Assembly (NCBI GenBank): GCA_039000515.1
Contig: JBCFYV010009882.1
Location: 56,719,277 to 56,783,276, forward strand
Reading direction: 5' to 3'
Length of the DNA stretch: 64,000 bases
Source: Timema cristinae
Lineage: Eukaryota; Arthropoda; Insecta; Phasmatodea; Timematidae
The translations under genes were made by a program, and so were the position numbers. Below the pieces are notes generated by a model, which had not been told where the DNA came from, made no database searches, and saw nothing but the letters and a program-made list of their open reading frames with translations. Below are positions 22,884 through 33,565 of this stretch, piece after piece (position 1 is the stretch's first letter; every line of letters starts with the position of its first letter).

Positions 22884-23751
22884 GGCAGGACGGTATGAGT
22901 GGGAAGTTGATCATGGATTAAGTTTTAGTCTGTAAAGAGGATGAACAAAACCATGATGTTTGAACGCCTGTGTGTCACTAGAAAATAAAAGGTAAGACCA
23001 ATAACAATGTGATTTTTAAAACGGCATAGTATATTATTGAACGGTACGAAGTAAATTGTTTTAATTTAGCCAATCTGAGCAGGTGGGAACGTCTTCTAGA
23101 AGTCAATCTCTTTTGGTGTGATTTTCTAAAAACAGAGAGATCGGAGTTAGAGACATGGTCGGGTGTACATGACTTTTAACTTTCCACGCAAATGTAAGTA
23201 CAATTCCTATAAACTCTGACTTTCTCATATCTAAAACATTAACGCCATTAATATATGAGCAAGCTGTATGCGATTAGCCGAACGGCAGTGAATCACGAAG
23301 AAAAAAACGCAGCCTAACCCCAATCAGCTAGGCGTCAAAGAACACTATCTAAAGGATGTAATTTCCTAGAACAATGCAGACGGTAAATAAATAGGGTTCA
23401 TTCTGTTTTTGGAAACCAAATATCAATTAATCCTTATACTTATATCAAAGCTAAACTTTAGGGAATTGATGTATAAGTGAAATATTCCAAACAAGAAAAC
23501 TATTATATTCTACGTTAAGATATTATAAAACAAGGCTATAGTATTTATTTAATTTAAATTCCTCAGAATAAGTTAATTTAATAATTAAATACTTTTGGGT
23601 GAGACAAAACTAAATCGTTAAAACTGGTGGATTTAGTACTAAAAAAAAATTCTATTTATACTTCAATTTTCTTACACAATAATATTTTGAAAATCTTTTA
23701 TAAAATACATACATACTTTTTGTAATCAACAATGAAAACATTTTAATATAG

Positions 23752-23754
<3 letters not shown>
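22884..23754. other. AT-rich sequence, no gene
   Basis: No feature recognised. Confidence 0.5.

Positions 23755-23792
<38 letters not shown>
23755..23792. repeat. (TTA)n microsatellite
   Basis: About twelve uninterrupted TTA units. No SINE body adjoins it. Confidence 0.95.
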
Positions 23793-23793
<1 letters not shown>

Positions 23794-24025
23794 TTAATAA
23801 ATATTGGTAATACAGTACTGACTAAAGTGACATGACTTGACGTATGAATTCGTGAAAGTAACCTTTAAATATATATCCATTTGTTAGAAAATTGGGGTAC
23901 ACAATCAATCAGGTAAAGTAATCAAACAGAAGACTGTGACTACAAATGTATTAAAACTAATTTAATATATTCATACTTCAAATAATCTAACCTTAGACTG
24001 TCACTCTTGATTGATATTATCATTT

Positions 24026-24270
24026 TTGACATCGCGTATTACTATCCATTTGGGTTATACGCCTATTTAATAATTAATATAATTTGTGAGGGAAGAGTAA
24101 GGTTGAGTTTAGAGGAGTAGAAGCCGCATTCGCGTGGAGGTAGAGTAGAAAACCACATAGGAAAACTACCGTCAGTGCACCCAACCAGGATTAAACACCC
24201 AAATTTCCTTCATCGGTAGCCAGTCCATTGCGAAAATAGCGCCTAAGACCATGCGGCCACTGAGGTGGAA
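24026..24270 (-). mobile_element. SINE2 copy
   Basis: On the plus strand: CATCGCGTATTACTATCC (tail), body with CCGCATTCGCGTGGAGG and GGAAAACTACCGTCAGTGC, and inverted head ending GCGGCCACTGAGGTGG. Flanked by near-identical copies of GATATTATCATTT (24013-24025) and GATATTATCAATTT (from 24271). This copy has no AAT run at its tail, so the run is lost or was never added. Confidence 0.82.
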
Positions 24271-24588
24271 GATATTATCAATTTATAATTCTTGATAACT
24301 AATAGTAGGCGCGTCATTAGAATATTACACCTGTAATTTTCACAAAAACGGAGATACCAAGATGTTTCTATAGCAAATTCAATGTAACGATATAATGTAC
24401 TATGTAGTCCTAGATAAAGGTTCTATAAGATTTACGTGTTTTTAAATAAAATAAATACTAAGTAGAGTTATACTCAATCAAACACTGCGATGTATGCATG
24501 ATGAGTTAGACGGGCGGTCAGTCGGTGACTTCCCACACCCTGCAGAGACAGCACCACAAAAACGCTTGATTGAGGCAACCTTCTATTC

Positions 24589-25870
24589 CAGGGCTGTCCA
24601 ACTTTAGGTATTCTGAGGGATACATTAAAAAATGATCAATCCAAGGGTTGAATCCAGAATTATACATACAGTGCAGATATTAAAACATATTTAGAGTCTG
24701 GCCATTTAGTTTAGAAATCACTTCTAAAATTTCGAAATAAAAAAAAGTCATGTTTTTTTAAAATTTCTTATTGAAACATTAGATAAGATACAATTGTTTA
24801 TACGTTTATAAACTAAAGTAGCTATTTCAATATCGATGCATTATTTGCCAATCGCAGTAAATGTGAAAGTGATTTATCAGTATTTGGATTTTATGGATTT
24901 CATCGTCGAAAAAGTGCTTTCGCAAATATAAAGTCTGTTCAGCGTAGGAATTGTTTTCTGAAAGGCCTTTTTCTCTACCAGAATTATATTATATAGTAGA
25001 ATATTGGTAGGAAAAAAGACCTTTCAGAGAGTAATTCATATCGTGAATGAAGTATATATGTGTGTCCCGAGCATTGAGCACATCTCAAGTTAAATTCCCT
25101 CAATTTAGAATAGCACTCTCCTGATAATAAATTTAAAAAATCGTCTCCTTTATCGATTCTGCAACTGTAATAAACATCTGATTACAAAGTTCATAATTCC
25201 AGTTGAATATTCGATATTGCATTTTCAATGCTGGCAGTCAATTGTTGAATGAAAACTGAAATATAATTTCCTTGAGATCACCAAATCGTTTATTAAAGTC
25301 CTCCATGATTATTTCAATGTAATTTGTATGAGCTTAAAATGATGTTTCCTTAAATATTTCATTTCCTCAAACCGTCCTTATCAATTCGGAAATAAAAAGT
25401 AAAAGATTGAATGGAAAATGTGGATTTAGAATGCTTGATTTACTTAGGAATTCATTCAAATTACCATATAAGATGGCAATATGTTGTTTTTTGTCCTTCA
25501 GCTAAGCTTAACTCATTTAATGGTTGGTCATATCTGTTTAAAATGTAAGATCAGATAAAATGGTAAGATCTTGCATTTGACTTTCAATTTCTGTTGTGTC
25601 AGACGGTTCACTTCGTTTCCAAGATATATGGGTATTTCTTTCCAAATGACAAAAAAGCACTCAAGACATTCTCCGGTACCCAACCAGTAAGTTTCAAAGT
25701 GGAGGAGCAAATTACCAAATGCAGCATCAATTTCGTTTTGCGACTGGAGTTATATTTTTTCAGAGTTAAAATAAATACCGTTAACCACGGGGAGGGCAAG
25801 GGGGGCGAACAAAATTGTTTCACGGGCATCATCTTGGAAAACCCTGAAATCTATTATAACAATATCTAAG
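24589..25870 (-). pseudogene. hAT-superfamily transposase remnant with one terminal repeat
   Basis: On the minus strand the C-terminal hAT dimerisation region is clear near 24935-24850: CESTFSTMKSIKSKY, which matches the conserved CE-x-x-FS-x-MK-x-IKSKYR block. Upstream in the same sense are FNKRFGDLK near 25305-25280, A-x-x-x-Q-x-ELCNQ-like sequence near 25200, and LNELSLAEGQK near 25515, all in the order seen in GTF2I-repeat/ZBED-like hAT transposases. At 24589 the plus strand reads CAGGGCTGTCCAACTTTAGG, a classical hAT terminal repeat at the expected 3' end of the element. The opposite terminal repeat was not found. Multiple stops and frameshifts make it dead. The N-terminal BED zinc finger is not visible. 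Confidence 0.72.
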
Positions 25871-26799
25871 AGCTATCAGATAAACCTATTTGGCCAAGCT
25901 AAAGGCAACGAAAATTACTATCTATTGGAGTTATCGACATTTTGTACGTATCATACGAGAATACAATACTCTGAACAAATTGCTTAATTTACTTCGAAAC
26001 ACTTTCACCTTTATGAGTATATAAATAGATAGTACAATACAAACACACAAATTTCTCATATAGTGTAATATATATATTCAAAATTAGAATTTCACTAGAC
26101 CTAAACCACCCTTAAGTAAGTTTTCCTTAGTAAAACAAACACGTCATCCCACACAAGTGTTCTTCATTAATACATGTAAAAACAAAATGGTCTAAATAAT
26201 TTTTAAATTTTCAAACTTTTCAAAAATCAGTTATTTGTAAACTACCCATAAATTATTATTTTTTAAAAAAAAATAGAACATATTCTTAGCTGAAATTAAA
26301 AAAAAATTCTATGTATCCATTCTAGACTAAATATTATGCCATTTTTTAAAATATCAAATTTTCATGTCATAAGTAAACTACCTATGATTATTTTTTTAGG
26401 GCAGTAAAACTATATTTTTTATATCGTGATATTAAATAGACAGCAGATACTAATTTTGGACAAAATTATTGTTACTATTTTCAAAAGTTTCAACTTTAAA
26501 AATAAATATTCTTCATCAAACTAGTCTAAATTATTTTTTAATAAAAACAAATATACAACATAATTTTACTGTAAGAGACTCAAAAATTCATATTCAAACC
26601 AAATCTCATGACATGTTTTATAAATGTTTCAGTTTTATTTCGAACGGTCCTTAGCAAACTGGCTTTTTCGAATTTTTCCCCGAGAAACACACATATATAT
26701 ATTACTTGTAGGGTGATAAACTCCAAAGATAGTGATTTTAAATAAAATCGTTATAACTGTTATAATTAAAGAAATAATTTGAAATTTTAAAAATAACCC
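25871..26799. other. AT-rich sequence with a short dispersed motif
   Basis: Two related segments sit about 140 bp apart: TTATTTGTAAACTACCCATA (near 26230) and CATAAGTAAACTACCTATGA (near 26365). The same phrase recurs near 33563 and 46217. No coding content. Confidence 0.45.
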
Positions 26800-27058
26800 A
26801 CAGCCTCGGTGGCATAGTTGGCTAACGCACTAATCGTGTTGAGTTCGACTGCCGAGGACGGGGAGATCGAGGTTCGAATCTCGATCGGATGAACTGGGGA
26901 TGGTTTTTCCTAAATGGTTTTCCACTCTCCCTTCACACAAATGCGGGTTCACCTCCTCTAATTCAACCTTACCAATTCCTAATCCATTAGCGTAATTAGT
27001 ACTTAAAGCGTATAACCCGAACGGGTAGTAAGACGCAGGGCTAAATAATAATAAAAAT
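26800..27058 (+). mobile_element. SINE2 copy, best-preserved sense copy
   Basis: Sense orientation: CAGCCTCGGTGGCATAGTTG (head with A box), GAGGTTCGAATCTCGATCGG (B box), GGTTTTTCCTAAATGG, CACAAATGCGGGTTCACC, then the shared tail CGTATAACCCGAACGGGTAG, TAAGACGCAGGGC and a short AAT run. Flanked by a 10-bp duplication AAAATAACCC at 26790-26799 and 27059-27068. Not a tRNA gene: there is no closing acceptor stem. Confidence 0.88.
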
Positions 27059-27068
27059 AAAATAACCC

Positions 27069-27744
27069 CTCATTAAACAGCTTTTTAAATAACTTTTACC
27101 CAAAATACAAGTATATCGTACATAAGATGTAAAAATTAAACATAAACTGGAGGTTGAAAATTCAAGATTACAATACCTTCACCTTATAAGAGAAAGTAAC
27201 AATAAACATTTTCAATATATAAACTCAGAAGTCTTTAATAAGTGAGCACACTAATAAAGTTTGTTAAAAAAAACTAACAGCTGTTTAAATTGTGTAGCGG
27301 TTTTTTGTTTGAAATTATTTTATTTTTACTAAATTCGGAATTTCCACATTAAAACTCATGCCTTCTTCTATTCTATTGGCACATTTGTATTTATGTATTT
27401 ATTGGTTTGTTTAGCAACTAACATTTATTGGAAATGTTATATAAACTTATCAAAATACGGTACCTAAAAAAATACATTATCCCTTGAAGCCAAAAAAATA
27501 GATTAAACACTGTAACACAAAATAGTGTAAGAGTCATTCTGATAAGACCTTAGATTTACAGGTCACTAAGGAGAATTACTTTACACCAAATCTTTGTAAA
27601 TCATATTAGAATATCACTTAAAATTATTTGTTCTACACTTAAAGTATTTATAATTTATTCTATTTGTTTATAACTATTCAGTACTATAAAGCTGCATGCA
27701 ATAAATATGCTCATCATTTTTCCAGAGAAAGGATAGGATTATAC
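27069..27744. other. AT-rich spacer
   Basis: No feature recognised. Confidence 0.5.
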
Positions 27745-28023
27745 GGTGACGTGGCAATCTAATGGTAAGGTGTCGAACTTCTGTGCTAGGGTTCCGAGGT
27801 TCAATTCTCGGTCCCGGCACAGATTTATCTGATTTCCAAACCCTTCTATCACCTCTGACAAGACGTGTAATTATCACAACTTGTGAATGTGTGGAATTCC
27901 ATGCTTACACTATGCTTCGGATCCCACGTTAAATTGTAGGTCCTTCATTTCATCTCACAATCACCCTACCATTACACATTAGCATAAGTGCGTACAACCT
28001 GAACGGGTAGTAAGACGTGGTTT

Positions 28024-28053
<30 letters not shown>
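27745..28053 (+). mobile_element. SINE1 copy (full length, sense)
   Basis: Head GGTGACGTGGCAATCTAATG, B box GGTTCAATTCTC, then GGTCCCGGCACAGATTTATC, CATTTCATCTCACAATCACC, CATTACACATTAGCATAAGT, the tail GAACGGGTAGTAAGACGTGG and an AAT run. The minus-strand frame of 67 codons at 27674-27877 is an artefact of the head. Confidence 0.88.
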
Positions 28054-28055
<2 letters not shown>

Positions 28056-29649
28056 CTAGTCCATTTAAGATGAATAAAGTAGAATTTAAAGTAAATAATA
28101 TTCCATATTCGTTAAGGGATAATGGGAAATGAATTATAAAAAGCCTCTGTCATTATAACCGGCAGGGATTTGAAACCTTATTTGCCTGTTACTGAAAAGC
28201 CAGGATAGATGAACGTGATATTTATTCCACATGTTAATTAATGTGGGTTTCAAAAATAACTTCCTTAAAACTATTTAGTATCATCTATAATAATTTTTAT
28301 TGAAATATTTTCTTCTAATCAAATTTATAAAATATAACTCATAACGGTAACCTTTAGGTCGATATAGACGATTTTTGTCCGGAAAATGACTAATTAGCTC
28401 AGCGTGATATCAGCTCTATCAGAAGATTTGTGCACTTTTCTACTCTCGGATTTGAAATCAATGAAGTGTAATATCCCTAAACGACTTTTCTCCACGTTAC
28501 ATCTGAAGCATTGATGCTAGAGACAGGGTATTATAGAGCATCTCTTCTCAAACCAGACCAATAAGCTCTGTATAAATCCTTACTTTCCGATACCAGCTAA
28601 CGTTTCAAAGCCGTCAAAAAAAAAAGAAAGAAAAAAAAGGAAGTGATGAAAGGCTACTAGAAAGGTTCGAGTGTTTGAAAAGAGGGAAAAGGAAGAAGTT
28701 GGGGGAAAACTCAAGAATAAGGGAAATACAAAAAAAAGTGTATACACGAAATAAAAAAGTCTGTCAACTTAGGAATATGTTCTCAAACTTATGAACAAGC
28801 GTGATTAAAATGTTTAGATAAAATTTAATACAACTCTATAATATAAGTACGATTAATTTAAATAATTATTGCAACACATCCAAGTAACTATCAAGGTTAT
28901 AGTAAATGAATCATAATTTACGTGAAGGAATAATTTGGGAATAATTTCAGTGATGCTAACCTTAGACCATTTGAGCCCCCAATTTCCCAATCACCCGAAA
29001 TATATACTAAATGGTATTGACGTTTATTCCAAGTGTTCACTGGGTTGAGCAACAAGGAAAGTGAATGATGTGCTTTTAAATATGATAAATATTTTATATG
29101 TTATAAAAAAAGCTATGTATAAGCCGATGTATTAGAAATAATAGTAAAAACTTACTTAATAAATTTTTTTTAAGTGTAAGAAATAACATTTGAGGTGAGA
29201 TGGAAGGGGATGCGAGAAAAAGCCTTTTGCAATTTTTATGTCAAAATATTTTTTTGGTCAAAATAAATAAAATATTGCTTCATTACAAACATAGTATTTA
29301 ATTTTCTTAACATGGTGTCCTCAACATTTCTTGAATATCAGTCAAGGGAGTTCTGGAATTTAGTTACAACTTTCTTTCTTAATTTAATTTAAAAAGTTCG
29401 TTTGATAATGCCACCATGCTTATGAAGGATATTCATTCATAAGCTGTTGATATAAATATGTGAAGAAAATTAAACTCTATGTTTGTATTGGAGCAATATT
29501 TTATTTATTTGTCCAAAAAAATATGTTGTCATAATAACTTCAAAAACACTGGTCTTTTCTCGCGTCCTCCTTAATACCACCATAATATTATTATTATTTA
29601 TTATTATATAGTACATAGTGTAACATGGATTTTGTTTACTAGTTTTTGA
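28054..29649. other. AT-rich sequence with a purine tract and a weak tRNA-like stretch
   Basis: At 28615-28760 the plus strand is almost all A and G, including an uninterrupted purine run at 28617-28640. At about 28390-28460, TAGCTCAGCGTGAT followed by GGATTTGAAATC resembles a decayed A box and B box, possibly a further old SINE. Neither is strong. Confidence 0.35.
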
Positions 29650-29865
29650 ACATGATCAGGCTATACGCATATTTACTCATATCGCTATGGGGCTAGTGAG
29701 GAAAAATGTACAATTTTTTAGTAAGTGTACCGCCGTTTGCGTAAAGGGAAAGTGGAAAACGATTTTGGAGAAGCCACCCTCAGTATATATGACTGGGATT
29801 CAAACCCTGATCACCCTGTCATATGCATTCTAGTATAAAATAAGAGTAAAACCCTAGAACATGCG
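29650..29865 (-). mobile_element. SINE2 copy, highly diverged
   Basis: Plus strand: GGCTATACGCATATTTACTC (tail remnant), ACCGCCGTTTGCGTAAAGGG (body), GAAGCCACCCTCAGTATA, GGGATTCAAACCCTGATCAC (inverted B box). Head and tail ends are eroded. Confidence 0.6.
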
Positions 29866-29896
29866 ATTACTAAATCTAATTCTAATAACGGTTAAT

Positions 29897-29899
<3 letters not shown>

Positions 29900-29959
<60 letters not shown>
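29900..29959. repeat. (CT)n(AT)n microsatellite
   Basis: About fifteen CT units pass directly into about fourteen AT units. The Ser-Leu/Ile-Tyr frame over it is an artefact. Confidence 0.97.
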
Positions 29960-29962
<3 letters not shown>

Positions 29963-30261
29963 CAATTCAATAACTGTCAGTACGTTCAATTATCTGTATG
30001 TTTGTTGCCACTTAACTTCAAAAGTACTCATTGGATTGAGAGGGGACATCTTCTGTTGTACTTTTAATTTTCACAATACAGCCTAAGCTATATACCATGA
30101 CGCTATCTCATCAGTGAGTGAGGAAGTGTCGAAAAAACCAACTATGAATGTGGATAAATTTGCAACATAGATTTATGGAATAAAGTCTAATAAATTTTAA
30201 TGTACACATTTTTTAAATAAAATTTAATGTACATTATATTTGTATTATGTTTGACCAAATA

Positions 30262-30400
30262 TCACAGCGACGTCATCTACGCCAGATACCTCCGCTGGAG
30301 TTATGTTTTTCCCTGTGAAGTAATAATATGTACCTGAGGTCATTGACCCTACAAGCCCTAGTCTCCGAAGTCGAGTTTCGCAATCCTGGTGTATAGAATT
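30262..30400 (+). repeat. Dispersed repeat 'R5', copy B
   Basis: Shares an ordered series of motifs with 54635-54800: ACGTCATCTACGCCAGATAC / ACGTCAACCACGCAAGACGC, then CCTCCGCTGGAGTT / CCTCCGTTGGTGTT, and GAGGTCATTGACCCTACA / GAGGTAATTGACCCTACA. Function and class unknown. Confidence 0.6.
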
Positions 30401-30981
30401 AAAGGCCATTCGCCCTCAGAGCTATTCAAGTGTTATTGGACTGGTTAGTGATTTAAGTCACCAACTGGTGAGTAATTTGTTATTACTTATATTTAGCAAC
30501 TGGTGAGGCCCAAAATTTACTAAATTTCAATCAGTTTCTTAATATATAGCCTGCAAGCATCTTACTCGATCTGCCAGAGTATTTAATATTTATTAATATA
30601 ATGTCTAGTTATTCGAGTAGCGAGGAGGATTTGGTTTTCTATATTTTTACAAATATAAAACGCCATCAAAGAATATTTTGGATTCGTCCATATAATGAAA
30701 ATAATATAAACTGCAGATTATTGGTCGCGGCAAAGGAAATGCAACAAATTAATGTAAAATAGAGATCCTTGTACACAGTGTCGAAAGAAAATTTTCTTGA
30801 ATATTAAATTCAATGTTTAGTACTTGTTCATTCATGATGGTTGAGTTTGTAACTGAGGTAACATAGCAACTGACTTTTTGAGTTTACAGTGACTATTTAG
30901 TGATTAGTCATCAAACAGTGGCCGCACGCATGGACCATTATTGAAATACATTATTGGTGAGGTGCAAGCTGCTGGGTGGTA

Positions 30982-31726
30982 AAGGCCTTAGACCCGTTGA
31001 CCACGAGTGACGTGCGTCATCTTTGCAGTCGCAGCCTGTGACGCTGCATCACCGCTAAAAGCATTTCACACAAGCAGCCTGCGTCTGGTGACGCAAAGTC
31101 AACGCCACGTCACAGCATCCGGAGCAGTGCACACTAGCAACTTGCATCTAATTGGACGCAACTCTCGGCCTCACGACATATGGTCTCAGTTAGTCCCTAT
31201 ATATAGTCCACTGTATATAGAAAATATTTTCTCCCAATTCATAAAAATTATTAGAAAAAAAAAATTTATATAGAACTCTCCAAATTGCTTTAGCATTATG
31301 GCTTTCATTTCATAAGTATTTGGAAATAGCGTTTTGTATATCTCCATCCATGCTGCTTGCTTTTTTATTTCTGTCGTGGTAATCTTATAGGGATGACTTA
31401 TAAATGACAGGGCTATCACGCACCTCATTGATAAAAATGTATCCGTCTATTTCATCCTCAATTCTGATTGTACACTGATTACCGTCACAGTGACGCACAC
31501 AGTTCGTGTGCACTGCTCTATGTCTTCACAGGGACTGACAGAACGCTGAGCGGTAGCGTTTTGCAGAAACCCGCGTCACTAGTTTTGACGCAACAATGAC
31601 GCCAACCTGACTCCAGACCTCGCGTCCCGTGTGAAATCCATCACTCGAATCAAAGTAATGCTGAAACGCAGCGTCACATGACGCGACTGCAAAGATGACG
31701 CGCGTCGTTCGTGGGCACCGGGCCTT
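30982..31726. mobile_element. Harbinger-like element with CG-rich inverted ends and a MADF gene relic
   Basis: The ends are inverted repeats. The left reads GGCCTTAGACCCGTTGACCA and the right, on the minus strand, GGCCCGGTGCCCACGAACG. Both continue with GCGTCATCTTTGCAGTCGC and TGTGACGCTGC. The ends and subterminal 200 bp are full of TGACGC/GCGTCA repeats in both orientations, in sharp contrast to the AT-rich core. The core encodes a MADF-domain relic on the minus strand (separate entry), a gene that accompanies many PIF/Harbinger transposases. Flanking triplets do not give a clean target duplication. The 88- and 62-codon frames in the ends are artefacts of the CG-rich repeats. Confidence 0.68.
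31290..31475 (-). pseudogene. MADF-domain protein relic
   Basis: Minus-strand translation gives FINEVRDSPVIYKSSL (first MADF block, the LI-x-EV-x-x-x-P-x-LYD pattern) and, one frameshift later, KKQAAWMEIYKTLFPN (second block, K-x-x-AW-x-EI). Both blocks are in the right order and spacing for a MADF DNA-binding domain, which PIF/Harbinger elements often encode as an accessory protein that carries the transposase to the nucleus and DNA. The frameshift and loss of flanking coding sequence make it non-functional. Confidence 0.6.
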
Positions 31727-31764
31727 ACGCTACAGTCCAAAGCGATAGTAGCAGTGGCGACACC

Positions 31765-31870
31765 CACGTAATTTGCCTCCAGGCTTTATTTTTTCCTTGT
31801 CATTGAGTTAATTGACCCTTTCGTAATCATGCTCAATCCTGCCCGGTCATTGAACATATCGTTGAATGTA
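31765..31870 (+). repeat. Dispersed repeat 'R5', copy C (diverged)
   Basis: CACGTAATTTGCCTCCAGG, GAGTTAATTGACCCTTTCG, CTCAATCCTGCCCGGTCATT and GAACATATCG follow the same order as copy A at 54635-54800 (GAGGTAATTGACCCTACAG, CTCAATCCTATTGAGCCATT, GAACC). It lies just right of the Harbinger-like element. Confidence 0.5.
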
Positions 31871-32329
31871 TATTCACTGATATAAAATACAAGCAAATGG
31901 ACAGAAGTTTATGAAAACCAACCAAATTTAGAATTAGGTCCTGATTTTGGCAGCATTCCTGGTCCAGGAGGTCTTTTTTCTTACCAGAATACTAGTATAA
32001 ATAAAGCTTCTGCTAAGAAAAATGGTCGTTCTAGGCCTGGAATTTCTGACATAAGGACGCATATAGTTGTATTACTCACCTTAGATAGCACTAAAAATAA
32101 TAGTGGCACTACCATGTGACCTGATTAGGTACAATTTAAACATTTTCCTTCTCTTTTGAAATAAAGAGAAAAATATAAATGCGGGAAAAGGAGGGGGCCG
32201 GGGTTGTTGTAAAAGCTGTAAGGGCTTACCGGCTCAGGGTTGCACACGATTATCAATTGTCAAAATTAACTTTACCCTAATCAGGACTTTAAAATAAGTC
32301 GTTTATCAGTCATTCAATGGCATCTTATT
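31871..32329. other. AT-rich spacer
   Basis: Contains a short GC-rich run at 32178-32205 (GGGAAAAGGAGGGGGCCGGGG). No gene seen. Confidence 0.45.
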
Positions 32330-33210
32330 CAAAACGTGTGGGCCTTGAAGTCAGTAAATACTCTTTTACAACTATGAAATGTTGAACTTATGTGGCAATA
32401 AAGTTTTGTATTAGTTTTGTACCGTTTTGTAACACAAAGAAAAGGTTTTGTAACTGTGCTCATGTAGAATAATTACCGGTACAAAAGGTGAGTCCAGGTT
32501 AATAATGTACACTACAACGTTTGAATGTTGATATTTTTACAATGCCTAAGCTTCGTTGTAAATATTAGCTACACAAAGATTTTTTATTTATTTTTTGTTA
32601 CTTGTAGCCGTTTTAAGTAATTATCTTAGCAAAATGGTCATTGAAAGATAATGATGTTATACAACGTTTGAATTTTGAACTTTATTCCAATGCCAAAGTT
32701 TTGTACTAGTTTAGTAACTTTTTCAACATAAATAACAGATTTTGCACCTATACCCATCTTTAGCAATTATCATATCAACATGGTCGTCACTTCAGGCTAA
32801 TTATATTTTAACACTATTGAATTTTAAACTTTTACAATGCCAAAGCTTTGTACTAATTTTGAAATAGTTTTGTATCTTTTGTACCATAAACAAAAAACTT
32901 TTATAGTCGTGGTTGTTTTTAATAACTAGCATATCAATGGTGTCACTTCCTGTTAATATAGTTGTAACCTACCACTATTGGGATTTAAACTTTTTTTAAT
33001 ATCAAAGTTTTGTAAAATTTTTGTACAGTTAGCTGCCACAAAAATTATATAAGACGTCGAATTTTGTAATTTTTCAAGCCAAAGTATTACATTAATAATG
33101 TATATTTTGTACCACAAGGAAAGATTTTGAACCACAACTACTCAATTCTAGAATCCAAAGAATATCAAAGAGGCCACCAAAACGTAATAATGTTGTAATA
33201 CTGTATTTTT
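32330..33210. repeat. Degenerate tandem array, unit about 140-160 bp
   Basis: Five to six related units start near 32381, 32519, 32666, 32815, 32976 and (partial) 33056. Each has a GTTTGAATTTTGAAC-like start, then CAATGCCAAAGTTTTGTAC, TTTTGTACCA.AAACAAA and a TAATTATCATATCAACATGG / TCACTTC block. Spacing grows from about 138 to 161 bp. Copies are strongly diverged, so the array is old. No coding potential. Confidence 0.8.
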
Positions 33211-33507
33211 GTTTCCAGTAAAATTCATATTACTGAAATTAAAATTAATTAAAAAATTATACCATTTGAGTAATGAATGATAAAATTGAGTGGTTGGGGT
33301 ATAAAACATTTTCCTTGTACAAAACGGTTCATTACTAGTGCAAAGCGTTTTAAAAAGTCAATTCTAAAAATAAAAAATAAAATTAATTACAAATATATCC
33401 TTTTTTACCTAACCAAAACTAGGCTCCTAAATAATGGTCAAGTATAATTAAATGATCTATATGATTTATATGGTTTAATCAAGATATTACAAAAATATAA
33501 AACTATT

Positions 33508-33551
33508 ATTATTTAGCACCGCGTTTTACTACCCGTTCGGGTTATACGCAC
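33508..33551 (-). mobile_element. Extremely 5'-truncated SINE: tail only, 44 bp, with perfect target duplication
   Basis: Only the conserved SINE tail is present, inverted: ATTATTTAGCACCGCGTTTT then ACTACCCGTTCGGG and TTATACGCAC. It is bounded on both sides by the perfect 14-bp direct repeat AATATAAAACTATT (33494-33507 and 33552-33565). This is the signature of target-primed reverse transcription that stopped after about 40 nt. It could derive from SINE1, SINE2 or their LINE partner, as they share this tail. Confidence 0.88.
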
Positions 33552-33565
33552 AATATAAAACTATT

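Noticed and set aside
30458..30471. TCACCAACTGGTGA palindrome as a regulatory site
   Set aside because: A single 14-bp palindrome without gene context; expected by chance in 64 kb.
31007..31273. 88-codon Ala/Ser/Thr-rich frame
   Set aside because: It is produced by the TGACGC-rich terminal region of the Harbinger-like element; the opposite end gives a similar artefact at 31579-31767.
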